Positions 52,640 through 62,365 of a stretch of 64,000 bases of DNA are shown piece after piece (within the stretch, counting starts at the first letter, position 1; the number at the start of each line of letters is the position of its first letter). The DNA is from Sneathiella chinensis (GTDB lineage: Bacteria; Pseudomonadota; Alphaproteobacteria; Sneathiellales; Sneathiellaceae): NCBI RefSeq assembly GCF_012720115.1, contig NZ_VNWN01000002.1:1240001-1304000 (forward strand). The letters run 5' to 3'. Under the pieces are notes generated by a model. It saw only the letters and a program-made list of their open reading frames with translations, made no database searches and had not been told where the DNA came from. A program made the translations under genes and the position numbers.

Positions 52640-53365
52640 ATGTTCAGTCATAAAGTCATTGAAAAGAACTCCATCCTCATGCTGGTCCTGACCTTGCTGA
52701 CCGTGTCTATTGGTGGAATCGTGGAAATCGCGCCGCTTTTCTACCTTGAAAGCACGATCGAAAAGGTCAAGGGCATGCGCCCCTATACGCCGCTGGAGCT
52801 TGCGGGGCGGAATATCTACATCCGCGAGGGCTGTTACAACTGCCATAGCCAGATGATCCGTCCGCTTCGGGACGAGGCAGAACGCTATGGTCATTACAGC
52901 CTTGCTGCGGAAAGCATGTATGACCATCCGTTCCAGTGGGGCTCCAAGCGGACCGGGCCGGACCTGGCCCGCGTCGGTGGCCGTTATTCCGATGAATGGC
53001 ATGTGACCCACATGCGCAATCCTCGGGAAGTGGTGCCGGAATCCGTTATGCCCGGTTATCCGTTCCTTGCGGAAACCGAACTTCGGGTGGCCGATATTGC
53101 CGCTGACCTGAAGGCCAACCGGGCCGTCGGTGTTCCCTATACGGACGAGATGATTGAGAAGGCAGCGGAAGACATGCTGACCCAGCTCAATCCCGATGCG
53201 GATGGTGTTGATGAGTTCATGGAACGCTATCCAAAGGCCATGGTCCGGGATTTCGACCTGAACCCAGACAAGGTGTCCGAGCTGGATGCGCTGATCGCGT
53301 ATCTGCAGATGCTGGGAACCTTGGTGGACTTCACGTCTTATGACCCGGAAACCAGTAAACGGTAG
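52640..53365 (+). CDS. ccoO: cbb3-type cytochrome c oxidase monoheme subunit
   Basis: The 241-residue membrane-anchored cytochrome c has an N-terminal helix (about 11-36), the heme site Cys65-x2-Cys68-His69 ([11 protein letters not shown]) and the axial methionine in [10 protein letters not shown]. The family segment [36 protein letters not shown] is intact. It passes electrons from CcoP to CcoN. It sits 3 nt after ccoN and 9 nt before ccoQ. Confidence 0.96.
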   Translation: MFSHKVIEKNSILMLVLTLLTVSIGGIVEIAPLFYLESTIEKVKGMRPYTPLELAGRNIYIREGCYNCHSQMIRPLRDEAERYGHYSLAAESMYDHPFQWGSKRTGPDLARVGGRYSDEWHVTHMRNPREVVPESVMPGYPFLAETELRVADIAADLKANRAVGVPYTDEMIEKAAEDMLTQLNPDADGVDEFMERYPKAMVRDFDLNPDKVSELDALIAYLQMLGTLVDFTSYDPETSKR

Positions 53366-53374
53366 GAGGAATTC

Positions 53375-53542
53375 ATGAGTTATCAAGAAGTTTCCGCCTT
53401 CGCACAAACTTACGGTCTGCTCTATCTGTTTGGGTTGTTTGTGATCGTTGTAGCCTATGCCTTGTGGCCAAGAAACAAGGACAAGTTCAACGACGCAGCC
53501 AATATCCCGTTTGAAAAGGAGACAAACAATGGCCAACATTGA
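53375..53542 (+). CDS. ccoQ: cbb3-type oxidase assembly/stability subunit CcoQ
   Basis: The 55-residue single-helix protein reads MSYQEVSAFAQTYGLLYLF at the start, with a hydrophobic helix (about 13-30) followed by WPRNKDKFNDAANIPF, the typical CcoQ pattern. A good ribosome site (AGGAGGA) precedes the ATG at 53375. The stop at 53540-53542 lies 14 nt inside ccoP, an overlap common at this place. CcoQ stabilises the oxidase in the presence of oxygen. Confidence 0.93.
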   Translation: MSYQEVSAFAQTYGLLYLFGLFVIVVAYALWPRNKDKFNDAANIPFEKETNNGQH

Positions 53543-54395
53543 GAAAGATGAAGTATCGGGTGTCGATACGACCGGCCACGAATGGGATGGTATCAAGGAA
53601 CTGGATACACCCATGCCCCGCTGGTGGCTGTGGACCTTCTATGCCACGATCGTCTGGGCGATCGGCTACTGGGTTCTGATGCCGGCGTGGCCGCTGGTCA
53701 GCGAGCACACAAAAGGCATGCTGGGATATTCCTCTCGCGGGAATCTGGAGCAGGAACTGAGTGCCGCGGAAGCGGCGCAGGCTGACAAGGTTGCCGCCCT
53801 GCTGGCAACTGAAATCACCGAGGTCAAGGACAATGCGGACCTGTATCAGTTCGCACTGGCCGGTGGCCGTTCCAACTTTGCGGTCAACTGCTCCCAGTGT
53901 CATGGTTCCGGTGCACAGGGCGGCCCCGGTTTCCCGAACCTGAACGATGACGACTGGCTGTGGGGTGGGTCCATTGAACAGATTTACCAGACTGTCCAGT
54001 TTGGTATCCGTTCTGACCATGAAGACACCCGGATCGGCAACATGCCTGCCTTCCAGACAGATGAAATTCTGGAACGTGGCCAGATCCTTGATGTGGCTGA
54101 ATATGTCCTGTCCCTGTCTCAGGAAGGACGCGACATGGATGCTGCAGGCCGCGGCAAGGAAGTCTTTGCGGCGGAATGTTCATCCTGTCATGGCGATGAT
54201 GCCAAAGGAAACACCGAGCTTGGTGCCCCGAACCTGACCGATGCCATCTGGTTCTACGGCGGGGACAAGGACACCATCGTTCGGACAATCTCAAAAGGCC
54301 GGGCCAATGTTATGCCGGCCTGGACCGACAGGCTTGACGATGCGGTAATCCGCCAGATCAGCCTCTATGTCCACTCTCTGGGCGGCGGTGAATAA
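53529..54395 (+). CDS. ccoP: cbb3-type cytochrome c oxidase diheme subunit
   Basis: The 288-residue subunit has the N-terminal motif HEWDGIKELDTPMPRWWLW leading to a membrane helix, then two c-type heme sites, Cys121-x2-Cys124-His125 (VNCSQCHG) and Cys217-x2-Cys220-His221 (AECSSCHG), with axial methionines in IGNMPAF and ANVMPAW. It accepts electrons from the bc1 complex through soluble cytochrome. AAGGAGA lies 7 nt before the ATG at 53529, which is inside ccoQ. The stop is 82 nt before ccoG. Confidence 0.96.
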   Translation: MANIEKDEVSGVDTTGHEWDGIKELDTPMPRWWLWTFYATIVWAIGYWVLMPAWPLVSEHTKGMLGYSSRGNLEQELSAAEAAQADKVAALLATEITEVKDNADLYQFALAGGRSNFAVNCSQCHGSGAQGGPGFPNLNDDDWLWGGSIEQIYQTVQFGIRSDHEDTRIGNMPAFQTDEILERGQILDVAEYVLSLSQEGRDMDAAGRGKEVFAAECSSCHGDDAKGNTELGAPNLTDAIWFYGGDKDTIVRTISKGRANVMPAWTDRLDDAVIRQISLYVHSLGGGE

Positions 54396-54477
54396 CACCG
54401 CCCTTTGAGGCCAAAACCCTTGTCTGAGTTTAACAGGCGGTGTGCCGCTTTGGGCCCACCGCCTGCGGAGAAAAGTC

Positions 54478-55935
54478 GTGAACCAGTCTTCCGTGGAAAC
54501 AGTTGATGTAAAAGCCGTCAACAAGAAAGAAAACCGGAACCTTTTCGAGAAAAGAGAAAAGATTCAGCCCAAGCGGGCAACGGGAACCTTTCGGCGACTC
54601 AAATGGATCATCATGGGGATCACCCTTGCCATTTATTACGTGACGCCATGGATACGCTGGGATCGCGGCGCCGGCGCCCCCGATCAGGCGGTTCTGCTGG
54701 ATATTGAACACAGACGCTTTTATTTCTTCTTCATCGAAATCTGGCCCCAGGAAGTCTATTATGTGACGGGCATCCTGATCGTGGCCGCCATTTCCCTGTT
54801 CCTTGTTACCGCCCTGTTCGGTCGTGCCTGGTGCGGATATTCCTGCCCGCAGACCGTCTGGACCGACCTGTTCATCTTTGTGGAACGGGCCGTGGAAGGG
54901 GACCGGAATGCGCGTTTGAAGCTGGACAAGGCCCCCATGAGCGTGGGCAAGTTCTCCAAACGCCTTGTAAAACACGTGATCTGGATTGTCATCGGACTGC
55001 TGACCGGTGGTGCCTGGGTCTTCTATTTCGCCGATGCGCCGACCCTGTTGCAGGATCTTCTGACCGCAGATGCCCGGCCCATCGCCTACAGCACCATCGC
55101 TGTTCTGACCGCGACCACCTATACCTTCGGTGGGTTCATGCGCGAGCAGGTCTGCACCTATATGTGTCCGTGGCCCCGTATTCAGGGCGCCATGGTGGAC
55201 GAGGAAACCCTGACCGTGACCTATCACGGAAATCGGGGTGAGCCGCGCGGCCCGCACAAGAAAAACGAAAGCTGGGAAGGGCGCGGTCATTGTATCGACT
55301 GTAAGCAGTGCGTTGCTGTCTGCCCCATGGGGATTGATATTCGCGATGGCCTGCAGCTGGAATGTATCACCTGCGCCCTGTGTATCGATGCCTGTGACAG
55401 TGTGATGGATAAAATCGACCTGCCGCGGGGCCTGATCAGCTATGACACCCATGAGGGATCTCTGGAAAAAGCGGCCAACAAGAAGCTGAAGGTCAAGTTC
55501 ATCCGTCCTCGGACGCTGGCCTATGTGGGGCTTCTGGCGCTGGTGGGCGGTATCATGCTCTATGCGCTGCTGACCCGTTCTGTTCTGGATGTGAACGTGA
55601 TCCGCGACCGGAACCCGCTGTTCGTGACCCTGTCCGATGGTCATATCCGCAATGGGTATACGGTGAAAATTCTCAACAAAATTCATGAAACACGGCGTTT
55701 CGTTGTGACGGTTGAGGGACTGGAAGGGTCCGAGGCATGGCTTCAGATCGAAGGTCCCCGGCATCGTCAGATGATTGTGCCTGTACCGGGGGATAGCCTG
55801 TCCAGTGTCAAGCTGTTCGTCTCTGCCCCTGCAGAGGCGGTGGAAGATGGCAGCACGGATATCGTCATTGTCGTCAAGGATCTCTTCAACGGAGAAACGG
55901 AGCGGCAGGAAACCTCCTTCAAGGGACCGAAGTAA
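54478..55935 (+). CDS. ccoG: Cytochrome oxidase accessory protein CcoG (RdxA/FixG)
   Basis: The 485-residue membrane ferredoxin-like protein has helices near residues 40-60, 90-115, 160-185 and 195-215, cysteine motifs CGYSCPQTVW and CTYMCPWPRIQG, then two 4Fe-4S clusters (CIDCKQCVAVCPMGID and CITCALCIDACD). CcoG reduces copper(II) for assembly of the CuB centre of the cbb3 oxidase. The GTG at 54478 follows GGAG at a suitable distance and begins the family sequence. An ATG-less upstream extension is not needed. The stop overlaps the fixH start by 1 nt. Confidence 0.93.
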   Translation: MNQSSVETVDVKAVNKKENRNLFEKREKIQPKRATGTFRRLKWIIMGITLAIYYVTPWIRWDRGAGAPDQAVLLDIEHRRFYFFFIEIWPQEVYYVTGILIVAAISLFLVTALFGRAWCGYSCPQTVWTDLFIFVERAVEGDRNARLKLDKAPMSVGKFSKRLVKHVIWIVIGLLTGGAWVFYFADAPTLLQDLLTADARPIAYSTIAVLTATTYTFGGFMREQVCTYMCPWPRIQGAMVDEETLTVTYHGNRGEPRGPHKKNESWEGRGHCIDCKQCVAVCPMGIDIRDGLQLECITCALCIDACDSVMDKIDLPRGLISYDTHEGSLEKAANKKLKVKFIRPRTLAYVGLLALVGGIMLYALLTRSVLDVNVIRDRNPLFVTLSDGHIRNGYTVKILNKIHETRRFVVTVEGLEGSEAWLQIEGPRHRQMIVPVPGDSLSSVKLFVSAPAEAVEDGSTDIVIVVKDLFNGETERQETSFKGPK

Positions 55936-56432
55936 TGTTTGGAAGTTTTAAGGTCAGGGAACTGACCGGCCGTCATGTGTTGTATATCCTGATCGCCTTT
56001 TTTGGTCTGATGTTTGTTGTAAACGGCGTGTTTGTGTATTTCGCCCTCAACAGCTTTTCCGGTCTGTCGGTCTCCGACTCCTATAACCGGGGACTGCACT
56101 ACAACGAGGAAATCGCCCGTCTGGAGGACCAGCGGCGGCGCGACTGGCACGCCGGGTTTGTCTTTGAAAGCAAGGAGGGGGCTGTTGGAACATTCACCTT
56201 CAATGTTCTGAACAGTTCCGGCAGGCCCGTGACCTTTACCCGGGTTGATCTTGCCATCAGCCGTCCCGCACGGGAGGATCTGGATGTGTCCTTGCCTGTC
56301 GAACGCGTGAACGGGACCTATATTGTTGAGTATACCTTCCCGGCTGCAGGGCAGTGGGATGTGACCCTGATTGCTGAGGGCGGCGGATATGATACGCCTT
56401 ATCGGCTGGAGAAACGGATATGGGTGAAATAG
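55935..56432 (+). CDS. ccoH: FixH family protein
   Basis: The 165-residue protein has an N-terminal helix (about 14-36, HVLYILIAFFGLMFVVNGVF) and a periplasmic beta-rich domain with SYNRGLHYNEEI, the FixH hallmark, ending in PAAGQWDVTLIAEG. It helps in cbb3 oxidase assembly, probably by stabilising CcoNOP-CcoI contacts. It overlaps ccoG by 1 nt and ccoI by 13 nt. Confidence 0.92.
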   Translation: MFGSFKVRELTGRHVLYILIAFFGLMFVVNGVFVYFALNSFSGLSVSDSYNRGLHYNEEIARLEDQRRRDWHAGFVFESKEGAVGTFTFNVLNSSGRPVTFTRVDLAISRPAREDLDVSLPVERVNGTYIVEYTFPAAGQWDVTLIAEGGGYDTPYRLEKRIWVK

Positions 56433-58759
56433 CTGGCCGGGACCAGCAGATTGCGAACCAGATGGATACCGGGGCATGGTCCCGTGACATGATGAGCAAC
56501 TGTTGTGCTGGTGGGGCTGTTGCGCTGGCCCGGTCGCAAGGACCGGAAGCCGACTTTCAGACATTTGTGGCCGCCGATCCCGAAGCCTTTGTGTTTCAGG
56601 ACGAGGAAGGAAACAACCTGCTGCATATGCTTGTGGAAAACATGCATTGCGCCAATTGTATCCGCTCTATCGAAAAGGCCCTTAAAAGTCTGGACGGAGT
56701 TCTGGATGCACGGGTCAACTTCTCGACCCGGCGCCTGCTGGTTCGCTGGCAGGCCGGAAGCGGGGCCGCGGCTGATCTTGTGCGCCCGGTGATTGATCTT
56801 GGATATTTCCTGACCCCGTATAATCCGGAAATGATGCGCTCTGCTGCCGCAGAAGAGGAGAAAAAACTCCTGCGTGCGCTGGGGGTCGCCGGTTTTGCCG
56901 CCACCAACGTCATGCTGCTGTCCGTTGCCGTTTGGGCCGGACTGTTCTCGGAGGATATGGGGCCGGCAACACGGGATTTGATGCACTGGTTCTCTGCCCT
57001 GATTGCGCTGCCGGCGGTGGCCTATGCGGGGCAACCGTTCTTCCGGTCTGCGCTGGCGGCCTTGAAAAACGGGCGTCTGAACATGGATGTCCCCATTTCG
57101 CTGGCGGTGGTTCTGGCATCGGGCATGAGCCTGTCCGAAACCATCCAAAGCGGTGAATATGCCTATTTTGATGCGTCGGTAACGCTGCTGTTCTTCCTGT
57201 TGATCGGGCGGTATCTGGACATGCGGGCACGGGGCAAGGCCCGCTCGGCGGCGGAACGCCTTCTGCTGCTGAAGGCCGTTGCCGCCACCGTTGTCCTGCC
57301 CGATGGGTCGCACAAGTCCATCCCGGTGGAAGCGGTCACACCTGGCACCATCGTGCATGTCCCGGCCGGGGAGCGTATCCCCGTGGACGGCGAGATCATC
57401 GAGGGCCGGACAGCGGTGGATAACAGTCTGGTCACGGGTGAAAGCCTGCCGGTCGAGGCTGCCAAGGGCGACGCGGTCTTTGCGGGGACACTGAACCTGA
57501 ACGGTGCGGTGCGCTTGCGGGCAATCAAGACCGGTGACAATACCTTGCTGAGCGACATTGTCCGCCTGATGGAAAATGCCGAGCAGGGCCGGGCAAAATA
57601 TGTGCGCATTGCCGACCGGGTCGCGGAATATTATGCCCCGGCCGTTCATCTTCTGGCGGCGGTGACCTTCGTTGGCTGGTGGATTTTGGGATTTGACTGG
57701 CAGGTCGCGCTGATCCAGGCTGTGGCCGTTCTGATCATCACTTGTCCTTGTGCGCTGGGGCTGGCCGTGCCGGTCGTGCAGGTGGTGGCCAGTGGCCGGC
57801 TACTGCAGCGGGGCGTGCTGGTGAAGGCCGCCGATGGTCTTGAGCGTCTTGCCAAGGTTGACACGGTGGTCTTTGACAAGACCGGAACCCTGACCGAGGG
57901 ACGTTTGGACCTGATCAACGAGGAAAGCATTGACCGGGCCGATCTTGATTTTGCCGCCAGCATTGCCAGAAACAGCAAGCATCCTTTGGCCTTGGCGGTG
58001 GCGCGGCGGGGCCGTGCCGTCCATGCCATGGCGGATGTGACGGAACATCCGGGGCGGGGCCTGTCTGTGGTCCTGAAAGACGGCGAGGTCCGCCTTGGCA
58101 GCCGCGAATGGTGCGGGGTTCCCGCCGACTTCAAGGATGCCAATGACCCCCAAGAGGGGCCGGAGCTGTGGTTCGCCCAACCGGGGCGGCAACCGATCCG
58201 CTTCCTGTTCGAGGATTGCCTTCGCCATGATGCGGTGGAAACCATTGCGGCCCTGAAAAAAGCGGGTCTTCAGGTGGAACTGTTGTCCGGTGACCGGGCA
58301 CCCGTGGCGGAAAAAGTGGCTGCCACCATCGGCATTGACGATTGGCAGGCCGGGGTGAAACCGGAACAGAAAACCGCCCGGCTTGAGGAACTGAAAGCCG
58401 CCGGACGAACCGTATTGATGGTCGGTGATGGCCTGAACGATGCCCCGGCGCTGGCCATGGCACATGTGTCCATGTCGCCGTCAACGGCAGCGGATGTCAG
58501 CCAGACAGCAGCGGATTTCGTCTTTCAGGGGCGGGGCCTTGGCGCCGTTCTGGAGGCGGTCCGGGTGGCCCGTTTCTCACATCGGCTGGTGATCCAGAAT
58601 TTTGGATTGGCCTTTTTGTACAACGCCATTGCAGTGCCACTGGCCATCGCAGGCTTTGTCACCCCGCTGTTCGCAGCAATTGCCATGTCGGCGTCGTCTC
58701 TGGTGGTGTGTTTCAACTCCATGCGCCTGATCGAGCGTCGCAAGGGAGAGACCCAATGA
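56420..58759 (+). CDS. ccoI: Copper-transporting P1B-ATPase CcoI (FixI)
   Basis: The 779-residue P-type ATPase has an N-terminal Cys pair (SNCCAGG, about 28-29), a heavy-metal domain with Cys77-x2-Cys80 (ENMHCANCIRS), eight membrane helices, the intramembrane ITCPCALG (about 439-446), the phosphorylation site FDKTGTLTEG (about 485-494), HPLALA, and VGDGLNDAPALA. It exports copper from the cytoplasm for insertion into the cbb3 oxidase. The ATG is 13 nt inside fixH, and the stop overlaps ccoS by 4 nt. Confidence 0.95.
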   Translation: MGEIAGRDQQIANQMDTGAWSRDMMSNCCAGGAVALARSQGPEADFQTFVAADPEAFVFQDEEGNNLLHMLVENMHCANCIRSIEKALKSLDGVLDARVNFSTRRLLVRWQAGSGAAADLVRPVIDLGYFLTPYNPEMMRSAAAEEEKKLLRALGVAGFAATNVMLLSVAVWAGLFSEDMGPATRDLMHWFSALIALPAVAYAGQPFFRSALAALKNGRLNMDVPISLAVVLASGMSLSETIQSGEYAYFDASVTLLFFLLIGRYLDMRARGKARSAAERLLLLKAVAATVVLPDGSHKSIPVEAVTPGTIVHVPAGERIPVDGEIIEGRTAVDNSLVTGESLPVEAAKGDAVFAGTLNLNGAVRLRAIKTGDNTLLSDIVRLMENAEQGRAKYVRIADRVAEYYAPAVHLLAAVTFVGWWILGFDWQVALIQAVAVLIITCPCALGLAVPVVQVVASGRLLQRGVLVKAADGLERLAKVDTVVFDKTGTLTEGRLDLINEESIDRADLDFAASIARNSKHPLALAVARRGRAVHAMADVTEHPGRGLSVVLKDGEVRLGSREWCGVPADFKDANDPQEGPELWFAQPGRQPIRFLFEDCLRHDAVETIAALKKAGLQVELLSGDRAPVAEKVAATIGIDDWQAGVKPEQKTARLEELKAAGRTVLMVGDGLNDAPALAMAHVSMSPSTAADVSQTAADFVFQGRGLGAVLEAVRVARFSHRLVIQNFGLAFLYNAIAVPLAIAGFVTPLFAAIAMSASSLVVCFNSMRLIERRKGETQ

Positions 58760-58899
58760 GTGTCCTTGTTTTTCTGATCCCCATCGCCCTTTTTCTGGGT
58801 GCGCTTGGCCTTGCCGCCTTTTTGTGGAGCCTGCGGTCGGGTCAGTATGATGATCTGGACGGGGCGGCAAACCGTATCCTGATTGATGATGATGATTGA
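58756..58899 (+). CDS. ccoS: cbb3-type oxidase maturation protein CcoS
   Basis: The 47-residue protein has a single hydrophobic helix (about 3-25, VLVFLIPIALFLGALGLAAF) followed by LWSLRSGQYDDLDGAANRIL and an acidic end (DDDD), the classic CcoS pattern. CcoS is needed for cofactor insertion into the oxidase. It ends the ccoGHIS group. Confidence 0.94.
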   Translation: MSVLVFLIPIALFLGALGLAAFLWSLRSGQYDDLDGAANRILIDDDD

Positions 58900-58920
58900 G
58901 CGGGACTGACGATAAGAAAT

Positions 58921-58948
58921 AAAAAAGGGGGCAAGGCCCCCTTTTTTT
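58921..58948 (+). terminator. Bidirectional intrinsic terminator after ccoS
   Basis: AAAAAAGGGGG (58921-58931) pairs with CCCCCTTTTTT (58937-58947), with T runs on both strands. It ends ccoGHIS and the convergent MFS gene at 58964. Confidence 0.92.
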
Positions 58949-58963
58949 GTTATGCGGCCCGGT

Positions 58964-60172
58964 TTATGCCGCCGGTTTGGCCAGCGTGTCATCTTCCGGG
59001 AAGGTCGGTCCCTTGACGGTTTCATTGCCGGGCTCGGGATGGCGGGGGATGTTGAAGGAACAGATCAGCGAACAGGCGGCCATGGCCGCCCCGGCCAGAA
59101 ACACACTGGCGGGAGAGACCAGCCAGAGCAGGCCGAAGGTTACGGGGATCACTACCGCGGCAATGTGGTTGATGGTGAAACTGACGCTGGCGGTGGAGGC
59201 CATGTCCTTCGGATTGGCGATTTTCTGGAAATAGCTTTTGATGCCGATGGCAAAGGCAAAGAACAGATGGTCGATCACATACAGGGCCGCGGCCATCTCA
59301 GCGTTCTGGACGAAAGCGTAGCCCGTAAAGACGAAAATCAGCCCCACATATTCAAAGACAAGGGCCTTGCGCTCCCCCCAATGGGAAATCAGGCGGCCAA
59401 TGCGCGGGGCAAGGAAGATATTGATGGCATGGTTCACAAGATACAGCGCCGTAATGGTGGACACCGCATACCCGAATTTTTCCACCATCATGAAACCGGC
59501 AAAGACCATGAAAATCTGGCGCCGCGCCCCGGACAGGAAAGTCAGGGCGTAATACAGCCAATAGCGTTTCCGCAGCACAATGGATTTGGTTTGCGCCACC
59601 TCGGTCTTGAACCGGGGGTAGGCCGCCCAGCAGACCAGTGCGGTAAAGATGGAAACCGCCCCGCCCGCCGCATAGATTGTGGCATATTCCATCCCGGCGA
59701 ATTTTGTCGCCCCGTAAATCAGGCCATATACCACCAGCGAGGCGAAGGCCTGTGCCGACAGTTGCTGGCCCATCACATGGGGGGTGCGGTCTTTGGAAAC
59801 CAGTTGCAGGGTCAGGGACTGGCGCAAGGTCTCGTGATAGTGAAAGCCGACGGACATCAGGATGGTGGTCAAGTAAAAACCGATTTCTGACGGGAACAGG
59901 CCGGTAATGGCAACGCCGATCCCGAACACCAGCAGGGAAATCATCAGAAGGCGCTGTTCCGAAATCAGCAACAGAACGAAAACTACGGTGAAGGCAAGCA
60001 GCCCCGGCACTTCACGTAAGGATTGCAGGATGCCGATCTCGCGGCCGGTGAACTGCACGGCATCGACCGCAAAGTTGTTCAGAAGGGCAAGCCAGGTGGC
60101 GAAACCGGCGCCCCATCCGGCAGCGGTAAGCATTAACAGGAATTCAGGTTGCTGCCATTTGCGGACATTCAT
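58964..60172 (-). CDS. MFS transporter, substrate unknown
   Basis: This is a 402-residue protein with about twelve hydrophobic segments in two halves. It starts FLLMLTAAGWGAGFATWLALLNNFAVDAV, has the loop EIGILQSLREVPGLLAF after helix 2 and APRIGRLISHWGERKAL in the second half, typical of MFS proteins. The substrate is unknown. The ATG at 60172 is preferred to one at 60244, since AGAGG lies upstream and the earlier frame has no ribosome site. It is convergent with ccoS. Confidence 0.82.
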   Translation of the reverse strand: MNVRKWQQPEFLLMLTAAGWGAGFATWLALLNNFAVDAVQFTGREIGILQSLREVPGLLAFTVVFVLLLISEQRLLMISLLVFGIGVAITGLFPSEIGFYLTTILMSVGFHYHETLRQSLTLQLVSKDRTPHVMGQQLSAQAFASLVVYGLIYGATKFAGMEYATIYAAGGAVSIFTALVCWAAYPRFKTEVAQTKSIVLRKRYWLYYALTFLSGARRQIFMVFAGFMMVEKFGYAVSTITALYLVNHAINIFLAPRIGRLISHWGERKALVFEYVGLIFVFTGYAFVQNAEMAAALYVIDHLFFAFAIGIKSYFQKIANPKDMASTASVSFTINHIAAVVIPVTFGLLWLVSPASVFLAGAAMAACSLICSFNIPRHPEPGNETVKGPTFPEDDTLAKPAA

Positions 60173-60398
60173 CGGAAATACCTCTGACCAAATAAAGAAG
60201 AGGGACTGGTTGGTTGGATATGATACGAGGGCTATTCTCGGCAATCTCTCGCAGAAATGTCAAAATATATCGGAAAAGTGACAAAAGCCTTGTCCCGCCA
60301 ATCCGGGAAATGGGGTGATTTGTCACAGCGATGAAGTCTGGTCGTTTCTGAAAGGCCCTGTTAGTATGACCGGAATATCTGTGAAAAAGAGAAGCTGT

Positions 60399-61142
60399 AT
60401 GGCGATTTGGGGTAAAATTTTTGGGGGTGCGGCCGGGTTGATACTGGGCGGACCACTGGGTGCTTTGGTTGGGGGACTGGCCGGTCATGTGGTGGACAAG
60501 TACCGTCAGGATAACGAAGACACCACGGTCAATCCCGAGGATACAACCGGCCTGAAACAGGTCGCCTTTACCATTGCCGTCATTGCGCTTGGGGCCAAGC
60601 TGGCAAAGGCGGACGGCGTTGTGACGCGGGACGAGATCACCGCCTTCAAGCGGGTTTTCCGTATTCCCCCCAACGAGGAAAAGAATGTGGGGCGCGTGTT
60701 TAACATGGCGCGCCAGAACACCGCCGGTTACGAGGAATATGCCCGTCAGGTAGAGCGGATGTTTCGCGGCAGCCCCGAGGTTATGGAAGACCTGCTGCAT
60801 GGCCTGTTCACCATTGCCATGGCGGATGGTGTCCTGCACCCGGATGAGGATATCTATCTGCAGAATATCGCCAGTATCTTCGGGTTCAATGAAAGCGACT
60901 TTGATCGGATCCGCAGTTATCACAGCGGCGAGGATGCGCGGGACCCGTACCGGATTTTGGGGGTTGAGAGAGGCATTTCCGATCAGGACCTGAAGAAAGC
61001 CTATCGGACCCTGATCCGTGAAAACCACCCCGACAAGGTTATTGCCGAAGGACTGCCGCAGGAATTTGTAGATGTGGCAAATGAAAAGCTGGCCAAAATC
61101 AATGCCGCCTATGACCAGATCGCCCGTCAAAGGGAAATTTGA
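60399..61142 (+). CDS. TerB-DnaJ co-chaperone (DjlA-like)
   Basis: The 247-residue protein has a glycine-rich N-terminal hydrophobic segment (KIFGGAAGLILGGPLGALVGG, residues 5-25), a TerB-like helical domain (about 50-160, with AKADGVVTRDE and AMADGVLHPDE metal-like motifs), and a C-terminal J domain (about 180-247) with the HPD motif near 209 that stimulates DnaK. This order matches DjlA, an inner-membrane DnaK partner. The ATG at 60399 gives a family-like start. It lies 20 nt before the AmpD-like gene, a pairing common in alphaproteobacteria. Confidence 0.9.
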   Translation: MAIWGKIFGGAAGLILGGPLGALVGGLAGHVVDKYRQDNEDTTVNPEDTTGLKQVAFTIAVIALGAKLAKADGVVTRDEITAFKRVFRIPPNEEKNVGRVFNMARQNTAGYEEYARQVERMFRGSPEVMEDLLHGLFTIAMADGVLHPDEDIYLQNIASIFGFNESDFDRIRSYHSGEDARDPYRILGVERGISDQDLKKAYRTLIRENHPDKVIAEGLPQEFVDVANEKLAKINAAYDQIARQREI

Positions 61143-61162
61143 GATCGGATACGGAGCAGATC

Positions 61163-61897
61163 ATGATTGAATGGGACAGCCGTTTCAGGTCGCCAAACTT
61201 CAACGAAAGGCGGGACGGAAAGATCGCTTCCATGCTGGTGTTGCATTACACGGGCATGAAAACGATGGATCAGGCCCTGAAACGCTTGTGTGATCCCGCA
61301 TCAGAGGTCAGTTCCCATTATCTGGTGGATGAAGCCGGTCATATTTATCAGCTTGTCCCGGAAACCTTTCGGGCATGGCATGCGGGGGTTGGCTTCTGGC
61401 GGGGCGAGCGGGATGTGAATTCCGCCTCCATCGGGATTGAAATTGTCAATCCGGGGCATGAATTTGGCTATACCCCTTTTCCTGAACAACAGATGGCCGC
61501 CGTCGAAAGACTGGCGGCGGATGTGGTGGACCGCCACGACATCAGGCCGGAAAATGTGATCGGTCATTCCGATCTGGCCCCGGACAGGAAACAGGATCCG
61601 GGCGAGCTTTTTGACTGGAAGCGTCTGGCCGCCAAGGGGGTCGGGCTGTGGCCGGACCGAAAGACGGGCGGTCTCTATCCGGTTTTGTCCCCGGGAGATC
61701 AGGGCAGTCATGTTGCGACCTTGTCTGCGGCCCTTGCCACCATTGGATATGATCTTCCGAAAACCGATCAGTATGATGAAAGCGTGCGGTCCGTTGTGAT
61801 TGCGTTTCAGCGGCACTGGCGGCCGGGTGATCTTTCTGGGATCGCGGACAACGAAACCCAAAGACTGGTTTATGCGCTCCGCGACCACTTGACCTGA
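61163..61897 (+). CDS. ampD: N-acetylmuramoyl-L-alanine amidase, AmpD-like, with peptidoglycan-binding domain
   Basis: The 244-residue protein has the amidase-2 zinc site His28 (VLHYTG), His135 (IGHSDLAP) and Asp145 (KQDPGELF), with the catalytic Glu93 (IGIEIVNP) and Lys143. A C-terminal peptidoglycan-binding domain (about 175-240) follows, as in AmpD homologues of alphaproteobacteria. No signal peptide is seen, fitting a cytoplasmic enzyme that recycles anhydromuropeptides. GGAG lies 8 nt before the ATG at 61163. Its last codons contain the -35 of the rnpB promoter. Confidence 0.92.
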   Translation: MIEWDSRFRSPNFNERRDGKIASMLVLHYTGMKTMDQALKRLCDPASEVSSHYLVDEAGHIYQLVPETFRAWHAGVGFWRGERDVNSASIGIEIVNPGHEFGYTPFPEQQMAAVERLAADVVDRHDIRPENVIGHSDLAPDRKQDPGELFDWKRLAAKGVGLWPDRKTGGLYPVLSPGDQGSHVATLSAALATIGYDLPKTDQYDESVRSVVIAFQRHWRPGDLSGIADNETQRLVYALRDHLT

Positions 61898-61917
61898 CAG
61901 GCCGCGAGGCGTAAAGG
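61889..61917 (+). promoter_or_regulatory. Promoter of rnpB
   Basis: TTGACC (61889-61894), 17 nt, TAAAGG (61912-61917). The predicted start near 61925 coincides with the first paired nucleotides of RNase P RNA. The -35 lies within the last codons of ampD. Confidence 0.6.
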
Positions 61918-61924
61918 AAGGGCT

Positions 61925-62316
<392 letters not shown>

Positions 62317-62365
62317 TTTCTCCGCAGAAAGCTCTTCTTCGTACCGAGGTCAGGTGCCTGTTGCG

